Assembly: GCF_014298075.1 (NCBI RefSeq)
Contig: NZ_CP060418.1
Location: 2,914,001-2,978,000 of the forward strand
Direction: 5' to 3'
Source of the DNA: Enterobacter sp. JUb54
GTDB taxonomy: Bacteria > Pseudomonadota > Gammaproteobacteria > Enterobacterales > Enterobacteriaceae
Length of the DNA: 64,000 bases
The translations under genes were made by a program, and so were the position numbers. The notes beneath the pieces are model-generated. The model ran no database searches. It worked only from the letters and a program-made list of their open reading frames with translations, and was not told the DNA's origin. Below are positions 47,965 through 57,364 of the stretch, one piece after another; the stretch's first letter is position 1, and each line of letters starts with the position of its first letter.

Positions 47965-49431
47965 TCAGGCAGAGGTATGCCGGGCAATGGTGTCGGCCGG
48001 GTCCGGCACCGCGGCGATATTCGAATAGGGCACGCGGTTTCGCGCGGCGTCAGGGTTCGGCAACATCGCAAAGGTGATCCCAAAGGTATTGATGCCCCCT
48101 TCGCTGCGGGCAAACACGTCCCCGTGATGCATAATCGCGACCGCCCGCACGATAGACAACCCAAGGCCGTGATGGGTATCGCTTTTCGCCCGTGAAGAAT
48201 CCACCCGGTAAAAACGCTCAAACAGGCGATGCAAATGCCCGGGCGCGATCTGTTCGCCGGGGTTCGATACCGCCACGCAGGCCCGGTTGTCCTGTTCGCT
48301 GAGCCTGACGGTCACCGTACCGTGCGGCGGCGAATGTCGGGCGCTGTTCTCCAGCAAATTCGCCAGCGAACGGTGGAACAGGCGGCGGTCTATATGGGCA
48401 ATGGCCTCGCCTTCAACCTCCAGCGAAAGCTGCTTTTCAGCAAATGAAGGTTCGACATACTCTGCGGTTTTCAGCGTCTCTTCACGCAGGGAGACGCGGG
48501 TCAGCTGCGAGGCATGTTCCCCCGCATGAGCGTGCGACAAAAACAGCATGTCGTTGACGATGGAGGCCATACGTTCAAGCTCCTCCAGGTTGGATCCCAG
48601 CAGCTCCTCCAGCTCTTCAGGCGAACGCCGCCGCGACAGCCCCAGCTGGGTCTGACCGATCAGATTGGTCAGCGGCGTGCGCAATTCGTGGGCCACATCG
48701 GCATTAAAACTTTCGAGCTGCCGCCAGGCAATTTCCTGGCGCTCAAGCACGCCATTAAAGGATGAGGCCAGCGGCTGGAGCTCTACCGGTAATGTTTCGG
48801 TATCCAGGCGTTGACCATGATCTCCCGGCACCAGATGCCGCGCCTGATGGCTCAACGCGCCCACCGGTCGCAGGCCAATTCGGCAAGCTGCATAGCCCAG
48901 CCCGGCGACAATCAGCACCCCCAACACGGTGATGATCAGCAGCGTATGGGTAAAGGCATTGAGGGTGCCCATATAACGCGTGGAATCGATAGCGACGACG
49001 AAGCGCAGAGCGGGCCGTTCGCCGTTGGCAGGAATGGTTTTCACCAGCAGGGATAATGAACAGGCGTTTTCCGTCGCCCCGGGCACGGTGTTGAAGCCCT
49101 CTTGCAGCGACGCCCACTGCACCCCGACCGGCGGCGTGCCGCCCACGCTAAAACGGGGATTATCGCTGACGATCCAGTAACGTACCCGCTCACCTTCCGA
49201 ACTGGCGAGCACGGTAAATTTACTGGCCAGCGTCGACCAGCCGTCCGCCGACGTTCGCGCAGTGATCCACGGGCTCATCAGCGACTCGCGAAAATGCAGC
49301 TCGTTATGCATCTGCCGTCGCAAAGAGTCGTGCAGCGAACTTCTCAGCAAAATGCCGATGGCCACGACAATCAGTAAGGCGGATAACGCAAACATCAACG
49401 CCATATGGACGGAGATAGAACGCCTGGACAT
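47965..49431 (-). CDS. Heavy-metal-type sensor histidine kinase (CusS-like)
   Basis: A 488-residue inner-membrane kinase: two membrane helices (about residues 10-30 and 163-185) around a periplasmic sensor of about 130 residues, HAMP, the phospho-acceptor in FNADVAHELRTPLTNLIG, N box LLENSARHSPP and G box HHGLGLSIVRAVA. It is of the CusS/PcoS group. The C terminus has a tail of about 30 residues beyond the ATPase domain. The signal is unknown; no efflux or metal-binding genes adjoin it. It is 15 bases after the response regulator gene. Confidence 0.92.
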   Translation of the reverse strand: MSRRSISVHMALMFALSALLIVVAIGILLRSSLHDSLRRQMHNELHFRESLMSPWITARTSADGWSTLASKFTVLASSEGERVRYWIVSDNPRFSVGGTPPVGVQWASLQEGFNTVPGATENACSLSLLVKTIPANGERPALRFVVAIDSTRYMGTLNAFTHTLLIITVLGVLIVAGLGYAACRIGLRPVGALSHQARHLVPGDHGQRLDTETLPVELQPLASSFNGVLERQEIAWRQLESFNADVAHELRTPLTNLIGQTQLGLSRRRSPEELEELLGSNLEELERMASIVNDMLFLSHAHAGEHASQLTRVSLREETLKTAEYVEPSFAEKQLSLEVEGEAIAHIDRRLFHRSLANLLENSARHSPPHGTVTVRLSEQDNRACVAVSNPGEQIAPGHLHRLFERFYRVDSSRAKSDTHHGLGLSIVRAVAIMHHGDVFARSEGGINTFGITFAMLPNPDAARNRVPYSNIAAVPDPADTIARHTSA

Positions 49432-49446
49432 GCTTAACTCCTGTGC

Positions 49447-50136
49447 TTAACTCTGTGGTTCTGCCCTGACTTCAAGGACATACCCCATGCCGCGAACGGT
49501 ATGCAGCAGTTTGACGTCGAACGGCGCATCGACCTTGGCGCGCAGCCGCTTGATGGCCACTTCCACCACGTTGGCATCGCTGTCGAAATTCATATCCCAG
49601 ACCTGCTCGGCAATCATCATTTTGGATAAAATCTCGCCCTGATGGCGCGCCAGCAGGCTCAGCAAAGTGAACTCCTTCGCCGTCAGCTCCAGCCGGACTC
49701 CGGCACGAAATACCCGGCGGGCCAGCAGATCGAGCTGCAAATCGTGAATGTGCAACTGCGTAATATCGGCGCCATCTGTGGCACGCCGGCGTACCAGCGC
49801 CTGAATGCGGGCCACCAGCTCAATCAGCGAAAACGGTTTGGGGAGATAATCATCCGCTCCCAGCCGCAGTCCTTTAACCCGCTCGTCGACGGCGCCGCGG
49901 GCGGAAAGCATCAGTACCGGCGTCTGTTTACTGGCCCGAATGCCTTCCAGCACCCGATAGCCGTCCATGCCGGGCAGCATGACGTCGAGGATGATCGCGT
50001 CATAATCAAATTCTAGTGCGTAATGCAGACCTTCCGCGCCATCCGTGGAGACATCAACCGTAAAGCCTGACTCACCCAGTGCGCGATTGAGGTAACTCGA
50101 TGTTTTTTCTTCATCTTCAACTAATAACAAGCGCAT
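49447..50136 (-). CDS. Heavy-metal-type response regulator (CusR-like, OmpR family)
   Basis: A 229-residue regulator: receiver domain with phospho-acceptor in [12 protein letters not shown] (D51) and KPF switch lysine, then an OmpR-type winged helix ([38 protein letters not shown]). The closest group is CusR/PcoR/CopR. It heads the operon. A composite operator with the CusR-like core lies 69 bases upstream, consistent with autoregulation. Confidence 0.93.
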   Translation of the reverse strand: MRLLLVEDEEKTSSYLNRALGESGFTVDVSTDGAEGLHYALEFDYDAIILDVMLPGMDGYRVLEGIRASKQTPVLMLSARGAVDERVKGLRLGADDYLPKPFSLIELVARIQALVRRRATDGADITQLHIHDLQLDLLARRVFRAGVRLELTAKEFTLLSLLARHQGEILSKMMIAEQVWDMNFDSDANVVEVAIKRLRAKVDAPFDVKLLHTVRGMGYVLEVRAEPQS

Positions 50137-50204
50137 CTTATTCCCTCTCGTTGAGTCCAGCCCGAGAACACAAGCAATGTTAACGTTTCACACCCGTCAT
50201 CTGG

Positions 50205-50231
50205 CTGACATTTTTCTGACATTCCTGTCAG
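50205..50231 (-). promoter_or_regulatory. Composite operator CTGACA-N5-CTGACA-N4-TGTCAG upstream of the response regulator
   Basis: CTGACA at 50205-50210 and at 50216-50221, then TGTCAG at 50226-50231. The direct repeat is spaced 11 bases, one helical turn, as in OmpR-family sites; the right pair has the TGACA-N4-TGTCA core of CusR boxes. A second copy with identical spacings is at 36540-36566. Confidence 0.65.
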
Positions 50232-50418
50232 GAATGTGTTTCTGAATTATAGTAACCCGGAGATAACGGGGGATAATCCCCACAACCAGGATAAGGACTA
50301 TGAGCAGGATTCATAAATGCCGTTAATGCCTGGCTCAGGCGTCTACACTTAACAGAGAAGGGAGTGACAGACGACCCCACTCCCTTTCCCGTTAAACGCA
50401 CTGAAACAGGACATCATC

Positions 50419-51867
50419 ATGCAATTGAATGACCAGGATTTGTTTCGCCAACAGGCCTTTATCAATGGAGAGTGGCGAGATGCCACCAGCGGCGATGTGA
50501 TTACCGTAACGAACCCCGCCAATGGCGAAACGTTGGGTTCAGTCCCGAAAATGGCGACCGAGGAGACCCGCGACGCCATCCTTGCCGCCAGTCGCGCCCT
50601 TCCCGCCTGGCGCCAGCTCACCGCCAAAGAGCGCGCGACGATCCTGCGCCGCTGGTTCGATTTAATCATGGCGAACCAGGACGATCTGGCACGGCTGATG
50701 ACGCTGGAGCAGGGTAAACCGCTGGCGGAAGCCAAAGGCGAAATTGCTTATGCCGCCTCCTTTATCGAATGGTTTGCCGAAGAGGGCAAACGGATCTACG
50801 GCGATACCATTCCCGGCCATCAGGCGGATAAACGCCTGATCGTCATCAAGCAGCCGATCGGCGTGACCGCCGCGATCACCCCCTGGAATTTCCCGGCGGC
50901 GATGATCACCCGCAAAGCCGGTCCGGCGCTGGCGGCCGGCTGTACGATGGTGCTCAAACCCGCCAGCCAGACCCCCTTCTCCGCGCTGGCGCTGGCCGAA
51001 CTGGCGACCCGCGCCGGGATCCCGGACGGGGTGTTCAACGTGGTGACCGGCTCCGCCAGCGCCATCGGCAACGAGCTGACCGGCAACCCGCTGGTACGTA
51101 AACTGACGTTTACCGGCTCCACCGACATCGGCCGTCAGCTTATGGCGCAGTGCGCCCAGGACATTAAAAAAGTCTCGCTCGAACTGGGCGGCAACGCGCC
51201 GTTTATCGTGTTTGATGATGCCGATCTGGACAAGGCGGTCGAAGGCGCAATGGCCTCCAAGTTCCGCAACGCCGGGCAGACCTGCGTCTGCGCCAATCGC
51301 CTGTACGTGCAGGATGGGGTGTATGAGCAATTTGCTGAGAAGCTACAGCAGGCGGTGAACAAGCTGCAGCCTGGCGACGGCCTGCAGGACGGGGTGACGA
51401 CCGGGCCGCTGATCGATGAGAAAGCGGTGGCCAAGGTGCAGGAACATATCGCCGATGCCGTTGCAAAAGGCGCCCGGATTATCACCGGTGGCAAAGTGCA
51501 TGCGCTGGGCGGTAACTTTTTCCAGCCAACCATTCTGGCCGATGTTCCCGACAGTGCAAAAGTGGCAAAAGAAGAGACCTTCGGCCCGCTGGCGCCGCTG
51601 TTCCGCTTCAAAGACGAAGCGGAAGTGATCCATCAGGCCAACGATACTGAATTTGGCCTGGCCGCCTATTTCTATGCCCGCGATCTGAGCCGCGTCTTCC
51701 GCGTCGGCGAGGCGCTGGAGTATGGGATCGTCGGCATCAACACCGGTCTTATCTCCAACGAAGTGGCCCCCTTTGGCGGAGTCAAAGCCTCCGGCCTCGG
51801 GCGTGAAGGTTCGAAATACGGCATTGAGGACTACTTAGAAATCAAATACATGTGTATTAGCCTGTAA
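50419..51867 (+). CDS. gabD: Succinate-semialdehyde dehydrogenase (NADP+)
   Basis: A 482-residue aldehyde dehydrogenase that oxidises succinate semialdehyde to succinate in the GABA shunt. The glycine motif is FTGSTDIGRQL, the catalytic glutamate is in LELGGNAPF, and the catalytic cysteine in GQTCVCAN. Length and the CVC active site equal those of Escherichia coli GabD. The usual neighbours gabT and gabP are not beside it here, so it may be a second copy or a separate locus. An intrinsic terminator follows. Confidence 0.92.
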   Translation: MQLNDQDLFRQQAFINGEWRDATSGDVITVTNPANGETLGSVPKMATEETRDAILAASRALPAWRQLTAKERATILRRWFDLIMANQDDLARLMTLEQGKPLAEAKGEIAYAASFIEWFAEEGKRIYGDTIPGHQADKRLIVIKQPIGVTAAITPWNFPAAMITRKAGPALAAGCTMVLKPASQTPFSALALAELATRAGIPDGVFNVVTGSASAIGNELTGNPLVRKLTFTGSTDIGRQLMAQCAQDIKKVSLELGGNAPFIVFDDADLDKAVEGAMASKFRNAGQTCVCANRLYVQDGVYEQFAEKLQQAVNKLQPGDGLQDGVTTGPLIDEKAVAKVQEHIADAVAKGARIITGGKVHALGGNFFQPTILADVPDSAKVAKEETFGPLAPLFRFKDEAEVIHQANDTEFGLAAYFYARDLSRVFRVGEALEYGIVGINTGLISNEVAPFGGVKASGLGREGSKYGIEDYLEIKYMCISL

Positions 51868-51895
51868 AGTAGGCTGGTTTAACGCCGTATCTGAA

Positions 51896-51936
51896 GCCCA
51901 AAACGTGTTATTTGCCATTACGCTTTGGGCCTTTTT
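51896..51936 (+). terminator. Intrinsic terminator of gabD
   Basis: GCCCAAAACG at 51896-51905 pairs with CGCTTTGGGC at 51921-51930 (one mismatch), followed by CTTTTT. Confidence 0.82.
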
Positions 51937-52195
51937 ATGCGGTGGAAACGGCCCCACCAGGGAACGTTGCAGGCTTCATTAATCCAATAATACAGAAACT
52001 ATCCGATGATGGTAAATAAAAAGAAACTTATTCATCATATAAATAACAACCAAACTCAAACTCAAACCCAATACACTAAATAAATAAAAATCAGATCTGT
52101 ATAACAAAAATAAAAATATCTTTTTAATAATCTAATTAAGGCGCAAGAAGTTAAAGTGTCAAATAATAGATACTGATAACTCATAGGGATATACT
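51937..52195. other. AT-rich gap before two small accessory genes
   Basis: Strongly AT-rich, no gene. It likely holds the promoter for the two small genes that follow; the sharp change in composition from gabD suggests an acquired segment. Confidence 0.5.
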
Positions 52196-52438
52196 ATGTT
52201 AAATAAATTACTATACATTATTTCAATACTTATATTATGCTCAGCAACAACAGTTACAGCAGAGCAAAGCACAACACATGAACCAAAAACAAAAACCATG
52301 CGCAAGCCCAACGTTGACTGCCAGATAAAATACCAGCAGTGCACTGCGCGGCAAGGGATATATCGTGATGTCAAACAAAATCAATGTTATGATGCCTTCA
52401 GATATTGCCAGGCTCAAGGCGTTTTCCTCATTAGGTAA
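52196..52438 (+). CDS. Small secreted protein with twin CX6C motif
   Basis: An 80-residue protein with a signal peptide (MLNKLLYIISILILCSATTV, cleavage after TA near residue 22) and a mature part of about 58 residues with exactly four cysteines in the order C-X6-C-X14-C-X6-C (VDCQIKYQQC and NQCYDAFRYC). This suggests a helical hairpin held by two disulfides. I do not recognise a family. It is in an AT-rich pocket and is followed after six bases by a second small gene, forming a two-gene operon. Confidence 0.65.
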   Translation: MLNKLLYIISILILCSATTVTAEQSTTHEPKTKTMRKPNVDCQIKYQQCTARQGIYRDVKQNQCYDAFRYCQAQGVFLIR

Positions 52439-52444
52439 CCGAAT

Positions 52445-52684
52445 ATGAAAGATACAAATCTTGATATTATCCATAAAAGGATTCAAAACATTGAATCTCA
52501 AGTGCAAGACCTTGCTGACCTATTGACGCATGAATATGATCTAAATCCAGACTTTACGCTCGTAGAGATAGCTAAAATATATTCATGTCTACTTAACATT
52601 AGCGCAAAAATTTATGTCCAAAGACCGGACCTGGTTCCCAGTCATCTTAAAGAGACAAAATGGGATGAATACGAACCCAAATAA
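52445..52684 (+). CDS. Small cytoplasmic helical protein (79 aa), partner of the preceding gene
   Basis: I do not recognise this protein. It has no signal peptide. Residues 5-30 form a likely coiled coil (IIHKRIQNIESQVQDLADLL), followed by a second helical part and an acidic, charged C terminus (ETKWDEYEPK). It starts six bases after the stop of the secreted cysteine-rich protein gene. The pairing of a secreted disulfide-rich peptide with a small cytoplasmic protein resembles effector-partner pairs in form only; no function can be assigned. Confidence 0.6.
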   Translation: MKDTNLDIIHKRIQNIESQVQDLADLLTHEYDLNPDFTLVEIAKIYSCLLNISAKIYVQRPDLVPSHLKETKWDEYEPK

Positions 52685-52768
52685 TCTTCCATTTTCCTAA
52701 TGGTGAAAAGACGACTGTAAACATGGCAGCCGAATTACTGAAATTATTCGTCCTGTTAGCATAGCGTC

Positions 52769-52792
52769 CAAAAGCCCTTCGGGGCTTTTTTA
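52769..52792 (+). terminator. Intrinsic terminator after the two small genes
   Basis: AAAGCCC pairs with GGGGCTTT around TTC, followed by a T-run. Confidence 0.8.
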
Positions 52793-52840
52793 CCTGTGTG
52801 ACCCGTCCTGGATTGCGCGTTAAACAGGTAACGAACGCAT

Positions 52841-52873
52841 AAAAAATCCACGCTACATAGCGTGGATTTTTTT
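52841..52873. terminator. Bidirectional terminator at the 3' end of crl
   Basis: AATCCACGCTA pairs with TAGCGTGGATT; an A-run on the left and a T-run on the right allow use in both directions, chiefly for crl on the minus strand. Confidence 0.88.
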
Positions 52874-52891
52874 CATGTAACCGTTAGCGCG

Positions 52892-53290
52892 TCAGGCACG
52901 GAGTCTGAGGGGCTCGCTCACGTCGTCGGCGGCTTCCAGCTTCAGGCTGAATGTCACCAGTAATGCTTTAGCCCGGTCGTGGAAATCAAGCAGCGTCTTC
53001 TCAAGCTTCTCTTTAACTTCAGGATCGTCGATCGCCTCCGGGCGCCAGACCCCTTCTTTATCGAACAAGCCAAACTGATAGCTGTAGGTGAAGCGCGATG
53101 CCTGTGCTTCCATCTCCATCCACCATCCCCAGAACTCGCGTTTCTCCGGCGCCGGTTTTACATTGACGCAGACTGCCAGGCAATCGAAAAAGAAGCGGTT
53201 GTCTTCACACTGCTCTTCGCGAATATAAGGGCCAAGAGCCGTGAATTTCTTAATCAGCTTACTCTTCAGGTGTCCACTTGGTAACGTCAT
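52892..53290 (-). CDS. crl: Sigma factor-binding protein Crl
   Basis: A 132-residue protein that helps sigma-S bind core RNA polymerase in stationary phase. [25 protein letters not shown] (split in two for length at the first turn), [21 protein letters not shown] and [12 protein letters not shown] are the conserved Crl core. Length is standard. Neighbours frsA-gpt-pepD are as in Escherichia coli and Klebsiella. Confidence 0.96.
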   Translation of the reverse strand: MTLPSGHLKSKLIKKFTALGPYIREEQCEDNRFFFDCLAVCVNVKPAPEKREFWGWWMEMEAQASRFTYSYQFGLFDKEGVWRPEAIDDPEVKEKLEKTLLDFHDRAKALLVTFSLKLEAADDVSEPLRLRA

Positions 53291-53347
53291 TGCGATCTCC
53301 TTTAGTGATGCAACTGTTTTACCAAATCAATAAAATTTAGCAATATA

Positions 53348-54592
53348 TTAACTAAATCTATCACTGATCCACCGGGCGATCTGCTGCAGAGCGCGATCGA
53401 AATTGTGATAAACGGGCTTGAATGGGATCTCAAGCAGTTTGCCATCGGCCGAAGACGACGTAATTAAACGCGATTCCTCTTCCGGGCTGAACGGATCGTT
53501 TTTCCAGAAGCCGGACAGCATCGGGGTCGGACAGCGGCGCCCAAGCAGTCCCTGGGTTTTTAGCGAATAACGGTTCAGCTCAACGCGCAACGCCTCATCA
53601 GACGCATCGTGCATTCCCAGTCGCGACGCCAGAACGTCCAGATACATTTCCGGCACCCGCCCCTGACGCAGCGGATCCACCAGCAGGCTGTGCACCACCG
53701 GGCCAAGGCAGGCCACCGCCTTCAAACGCTGGGGTTCCAGATAGCCCAGGCGGACGGCGACGTTGGCGCCAAAACGAAAACCAAACGCCGCCACCCGGGT
53801 ATGATCGACCCACGGCACGTTCGGCAGATACTTCAGCACATGCTGGTGTAGCAGGCTGGTGTCCTGGGTCAGTTTCCATTTTGACGAGAAGCCAATCGAA
53901 GGCATATCCAGCGTCAGCATGGCGATGCCCAGTGGCGCAAAATATTTCTCATACAGGCTGTAGTAGTCGGTCTGAAGCGCATCCAGCCCGCCGCACATCA
54001 GAACCACCGGATACGGCCCCTCACCTTTCGGCATATGCAGGAAGCCGGTCACCGGCGCGCCGCCGGGCACAGGAAACTCCAGCTCACGCATCTCGCCCGG
54101 CAGGCGAAGCACCGCCTCTTCATAAGCGCGATTGGCCAGCGCCTGGGCCTGCTCGGCCAGTTCATCACCTTTAATATGCGGATAGGCAGCAATACTGTAG
54201 AGGTTCGACGCATGAAGCCAGTGGCGCCCGCTGAGGAGCGGATCGGCCTCCTGACTGGCGGCCTGCTGCCAAATCATCGCCTGCTTCGCCCACTCGAAGA
54301 TCCAGTTCCCGCCGCGGTAGCCGACGACGGTATCGTAAAGGTCGGGATCGGTACGCTCGGCATCGCTCATCACAATGCGCGCCTGCACGTCGAGGATCTC
54401 CTGAGGAGTGACGCCGCGCCAGATCCACATCAGGCGGTTGATCAGACGATACCAGTGATCAACGTTGGCACCGTCGAGTGCGGACTGGATCGGCTGCTGC
54501 GAGCCCGAGGCAAACCGGCGCACCAGTGTAGAAGTTTCTGGATGTTTGAATCGAGGTTTAAACAGCGTTTCACTAAGGTTAGCTTGTGACAT
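53348..54592 (-). CDS. frsA: Fermentation-respiration switch protein FrsA (esterase)
   Basis: A 414-residue alpha/beta-hydrolase that in Escherichia coli binds unphosphorylated enzyme IIA-glucose and shifts metabolism to fermentation. I start at 54590-54592 ([15 protein letters not shown]) with GGAG upstream, giving the family length; the open frame runs 24 codons further. [20 protein letters not shown] and [18 protein letters not shown] are the hydrolase core; the nucleophile elbow reads GFRFG, with no serine at the usual position. Confidence 0.94.
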   Translation of the reverse strand: MSQANLSETLFKPRFKHPETSTLVRRFASGSQQPIQSALDGANVDHWYRLINRLMWIWRGVTPQEILDVQARIVMSDAERTDPDLYDTVVGYRGGNWIFEWAKQAMIWQQAASQEADPLLSGRHWLHASNLYSIAAYPHIKGDELAEQAQALANRAYEEAVLRLPGEMRELEFPVPGGAPVTGFLHMPKGEGPYPVVLMCGGLDALQTDYYSLYEKYFAPLGIAMLTLDMPSIGFSSKWKLTQDTSLLHQHVLKYLPNVPWVDHTRVAAFGFRFGANVAVRLGYLEPQRLKAVACLGPVVHSLLVDPLRQGRVPEMYLDVLASRLGMHDASDEALRVELNRYSLKTQGLLGRRCPTPMLSGFWKNDPFSPEEESRLITSSSADGKLLEIPFKPVYHNFDRALQQIARWISDRFS

Positions 54593-54643
54593 GTGCAGTC
54601 TCCATCGTGTTGCCACTCTGGTCATTGTAACCTGCATACGGCG

Positions 54644-54677
54644 AAAAAAAACCACGCCCGGCATAACCGGGCGTGGT
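54644..54677 (-). terminator. Intrinsic terminator of gpt
   Basis: ACCACGCCCGG at 54651-54661 pairs perfectly with CCGGGCGTGGT at 54667-54677; read on the minus strand the stem is followed by a T-run (54644-54650). Confidence 0.88.
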
Positions 54678-54698
54678 AATTAGCATTTCGTTTGGAAA

Positions 54699-55157
54699 TT
54701 AACGACCAGAGATCGGCGGTACGAACACCACGCCCATATCCCACGGTTGTTCAATCCAGGTATCCTGCGGAATATCAACAACATAATCATCAACCAGCGG
54801 ACGACCAGCCGGTTTAGCGAAAATGGTGACAAAGTGAGCTTTTGGATACATTTCGCGAATGGCGACAGCAGTACCACCGGTGTCAACCAGGTCATCAATA
54901 ACGATGAAGCCTTCACCATCACCTTCAGCGCGTTTCAGAACGGTCAGTTCGCGCTGGTTGTCGTGGTCGTAGCTGGAGATGCAAACGGTATCAACATGAC
55001 GAATACCCAGTTCACGCGCCAGTAATGCGCCTGGTACCAGACCACCACGGCTGACGGCAATAATCCCTTTCCATTGTTCAGAAGGCATCAGACGATTGGC
55101 CAGTTTGCGGGCGTGAATCTGTAACATGTCCCAGGTGACGACGTATTTTTCGCTCAT
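54699..55157 (-). CDS. gpt: Xanthine-guanine phosphoribosyltransferase
   Basis: A 152-residue purine salvage enzyme that joins guanine, xanthine or hypoxanthine to PRPP. The PRPP motif is [15 protein letters not shown], and [20 protein letters not shown] and the C-terminal [19 protein letters not shown] are as in Escherichia coli Gpt. It is divergent from pepD. Confidence 0.98.
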   Translation of the reverse strand: MSEKYVVTWDMLQIHARKLANRLMPSEQWKGIIAVSRGGLVPGALLARELGIRHVDTVCISSYDHDNQRELTVLKRAEGDGEGFIVIDDLVDTGGTAVAIREMYPKAHFVTIFAKPAGRPLVDDYVVDIPQDTWIEQPWDMGVVFVPPISGR

Positions 55158-55414
55158 GTGAAGTGTCCCAGCCTGTGTAATACGGCTTAAATGATGTTCG
55201 AGGGGGAAAATGGTTGCGCGAGATTATAGAGATCTGACGCGCTAAAAACCAGTGTTAAGCGGCATTCGCGACGCTTTTTGCGCGGTTTACACTACCAGTC
55301 GCCGTGGAAAGTGGTATTCTCAACCCCACTGCGCAAGCCTGCGCTTGTTGTACTTTTTATTGCTAACCCTCGACCTGTAAAAGATTTTTGCAGGCGATCG
55401 TAAGGAGACTCATC

Positions 55415-56872
55415 GTGTCTGAATTGTCTCAATTATCCCCGCAACCGCTATGGGATATTTTTGCCAAAATCTGCTCCATTCCCCATCCGTCCTATCACGA
55501 AGAACAACTCGCTGAACACATCATGGGCTGGGCAAAAGAAAAAGGCTTACACGCAGAACGCGACCAGGTTGGCAACATTCTGATTCGTAAGGCTGCCACT
55601 GCCGGTATGGAAAACCGTAAACCGGTGGTCCTGCAGGCGCACCTCGATATGGTGCCGCAGAAAAACAACGATACCGTTCACGACTTCACCAAAGATCCTA
55701 TCCAGCCGTACATCGACGGCGAGTGGGTCAAAGCGCGCGGCACCACCCTGGGCGCGGATAACGGCATCGGTATGGCGTCCGCGCTGGCGGTGCTGGCTGA
55801 TGACAGCGTGGTCCACGGCCCGCTGGAAGTACTGCTGACCATGACCGAAGAAGCCGGCATGGACGGCGCGTTCGGTCTGCAGGCTAACTGGCTGCAGGCA
55901 GACATCCTGATCAATACCGACTCTGAAGAAGAGGGCGAAATCTATATGGGTTGCGCCGGCGGTATCGACTTTACATCGAACCTGGCCCTGACCCGTGAAG
56001 CGATTCCGGCAGGCTTCCAGAGCTTCAAGCTGACCTTAAAAGGGCTGAAAGGCGGCCACTCCGGTGGTGAAATTCACGTCGGTCTGGGCAATGCCAACAA
56101 GCTGCTGGCCCGCTTCCTCGCCGGTCATGCACAAGAACTGGACCTGCGCCTGGTGGATTTCAACGGCGGTACGCTGCGTAACGCCATTCCGCGTGAAGCT
56201 TTCGCCACCCTCGCCGTGGCGGCTGACCAGGTACAGCACCTGACCGCGCTGGTGAATACCTACCAGGATATCCTGAAAAATGAGCTGGCGGCGAAAGAGA
56301 AGAACCTGGTGCTGCTGCTGGATGCGGTCACCAACGATAAAGCCGCGCTGACGGCGGCGTCCCGCGATGGCTTTGTCCGTCTGCTGAACGCCACGCCAAA
56401 CGGCGTGATCCGTAATTCCGACGTGGCCAAAGGGGTGGTAGAAACCTCTCTGAACGTCGGTGTTGTGACCATGACCGATGACAACGTTGAGATCCACTGC
56501 CTGATCCGCTCGCTGATCGACAGCGGCAAAGACTATGTCGTCAGCATGCTGGATTCACTGGGTAAACTGGCCGGAGCCAAAACCCAGGCGAAAGGCGCCT
56601 ACCCTGGCTGGCAGCCGGATGCTAACTCACCGGTGATGCATCTGGTGCGTGAAACCTACCAGCGCCTGTTTAACAAAACCCCGAACATCCAGATTATCCA
56701 CGCGGGGCTGGAATGCGGTCTGTTCAAAAAACCGTACCCGGAAATGGACATGGTCTCTATCGGGCCAACCATTACCGGTCCGCACTCCCCGGATGAGCAG
56801 GTGCATATCGAAAGCGTGGGCCAGTACTGGACGCTGCTGACGGAACTGCTGAAAGCGATTCCGGCAAAATAA
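55415..56872 (+). CDS. pepD: Aminoacyl-histidine dipeptidase (peptidase D)
   Basis: A 485-residue zinc dipeptidase of the M20 family with broad dipeptide specificity. Metal ligands and catalytic residues are in LQAHLDMVPQ, GADNGIGMA, TEEAGMDGA and NTDSEEEGE. Translation starts at a GTG at 55415 (SELSQLSPQPLWDIF) with AAGGAG upstream, as in Escherichia coli, rather than at the upstream in-frame start at 55388. Confidence 0.97.
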   Translation: MSELSQLSPQPLWDIFAKICSIPHPSYHEEQLAEHIMGWAKEKGLHAERDQVGNILIRKAATAGMENRKPVVLQAHLDMVPQKNNDTVHDFTKDPIQPYIDGEWVKARGTTLGADNGIGMASALAVLADDSVVHGPLEVLLTMTEEAGMDGAFGLQANWLQADILINTDSEEEGEIYMGCAGGIDFTSNLALTREAIPAGFQSFKLTLKGLKGGHSGGEIHVGLGNANKLLARFLAGHAQELDLRLVDFNGGTLRNAIPREAFATLAVAADQVQHLTALVNTYQDILKNELAAKEKNLVLLLDAVTNDKAALTAASRDGFVRLLNATPNGVIRNSDVAKGVVETSLNVGVVTMTDDNVEIHCLIRSLIDSGKDYVVSMLDSLGKLAGAKTQAKGAYPGWQPDANSPVMHLVRETYQRLFNKTPNIQIIHAGLECGLFKKPYPEMDMVSIGPTITGPHSPDEQVHIESVGQYWTLLTELLKAIPAK

Positions 56873-56906
56873 GTTTTACCTGCGTCAACCTCGCCCGGAT
56901 GAACGT

Positions 56907-57362
56907 TTATCCGGGCGACCTCACCTTCTCCATTCGGTAATTGATCAACGTCTCCCCGCGAACCTCCACGTGCTGCTGTTCCACCACCCTGAATCCATGA
57001 CGCTCAAAAAACGGTTTGGCCGTGATGCTCGCCTCCACCGTCAGCGTACCGGACGGGATCTGCGCAGAAAGTGTCTCGAGTAACCGGCTGGCAATGCCCT
57101 GACGGCTATGGTCCGGGGAAACGAACAGTAAATCGATATAGTGGTCCACGGCGGTAATAAACCCTACCGGCTGCTGGTCAAGCAACGCCACCCATACCTG
57201 AGATTGCGCCATTTTTTGCCGCCAGCGCGCCTCATCCACCTGCGCCCAGGCGGCAATCTGCGGTGGGGAATAATCCTCGCTGGCGGCCTGTTGAATCGCC
57301 CGTAGAAACAGGGCGCACAGCGCCGCAAAGTCGTTTTCCTGATACAGCCTGATCGTCAGCAT
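56907..57362 (-). CDS. GNAT-family N-acetyltransferase (YafP-like)
   Basis: A 151-residue acetyltransferase; the acetyl-CoA loop is in LFVSPDHSRQGIASRLLETL and the closing FFERHGFRVVEQQHVEVRGETL (given in part) is the GNAT end. It lies two bases after dinB. In Escherichia coli yafP follows dinB with yafNO between; the identity to YafP is inferred from position and length. Cotranscription with dinB makes it SOS-inducible in principle. Confidence 0.85.
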   Translation of the reverse strand: MLTIRLYQENDFAALCALFLRAIQQAASEDYSPPQIAAWAQVDEARWRQKMAQSQVWVALLDQQPVGFITAVDHYIDLLFVSPDHSRQGIASRLLETLSAQIPSGTLTVEASITAKPFFERHGFRVVEQQHVEVRGETLINYRMEKVRSPG

Positions 57363-57364
57363 CG

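Noticed and set aside
50300..50326. Eight-codon leader frame (MSRIHKCR) before gabD
   Set aside because: Possible upstream frame, but the ribosome-binding site is too close to the start and nothing suggests an attenuator; left out for lack of support.
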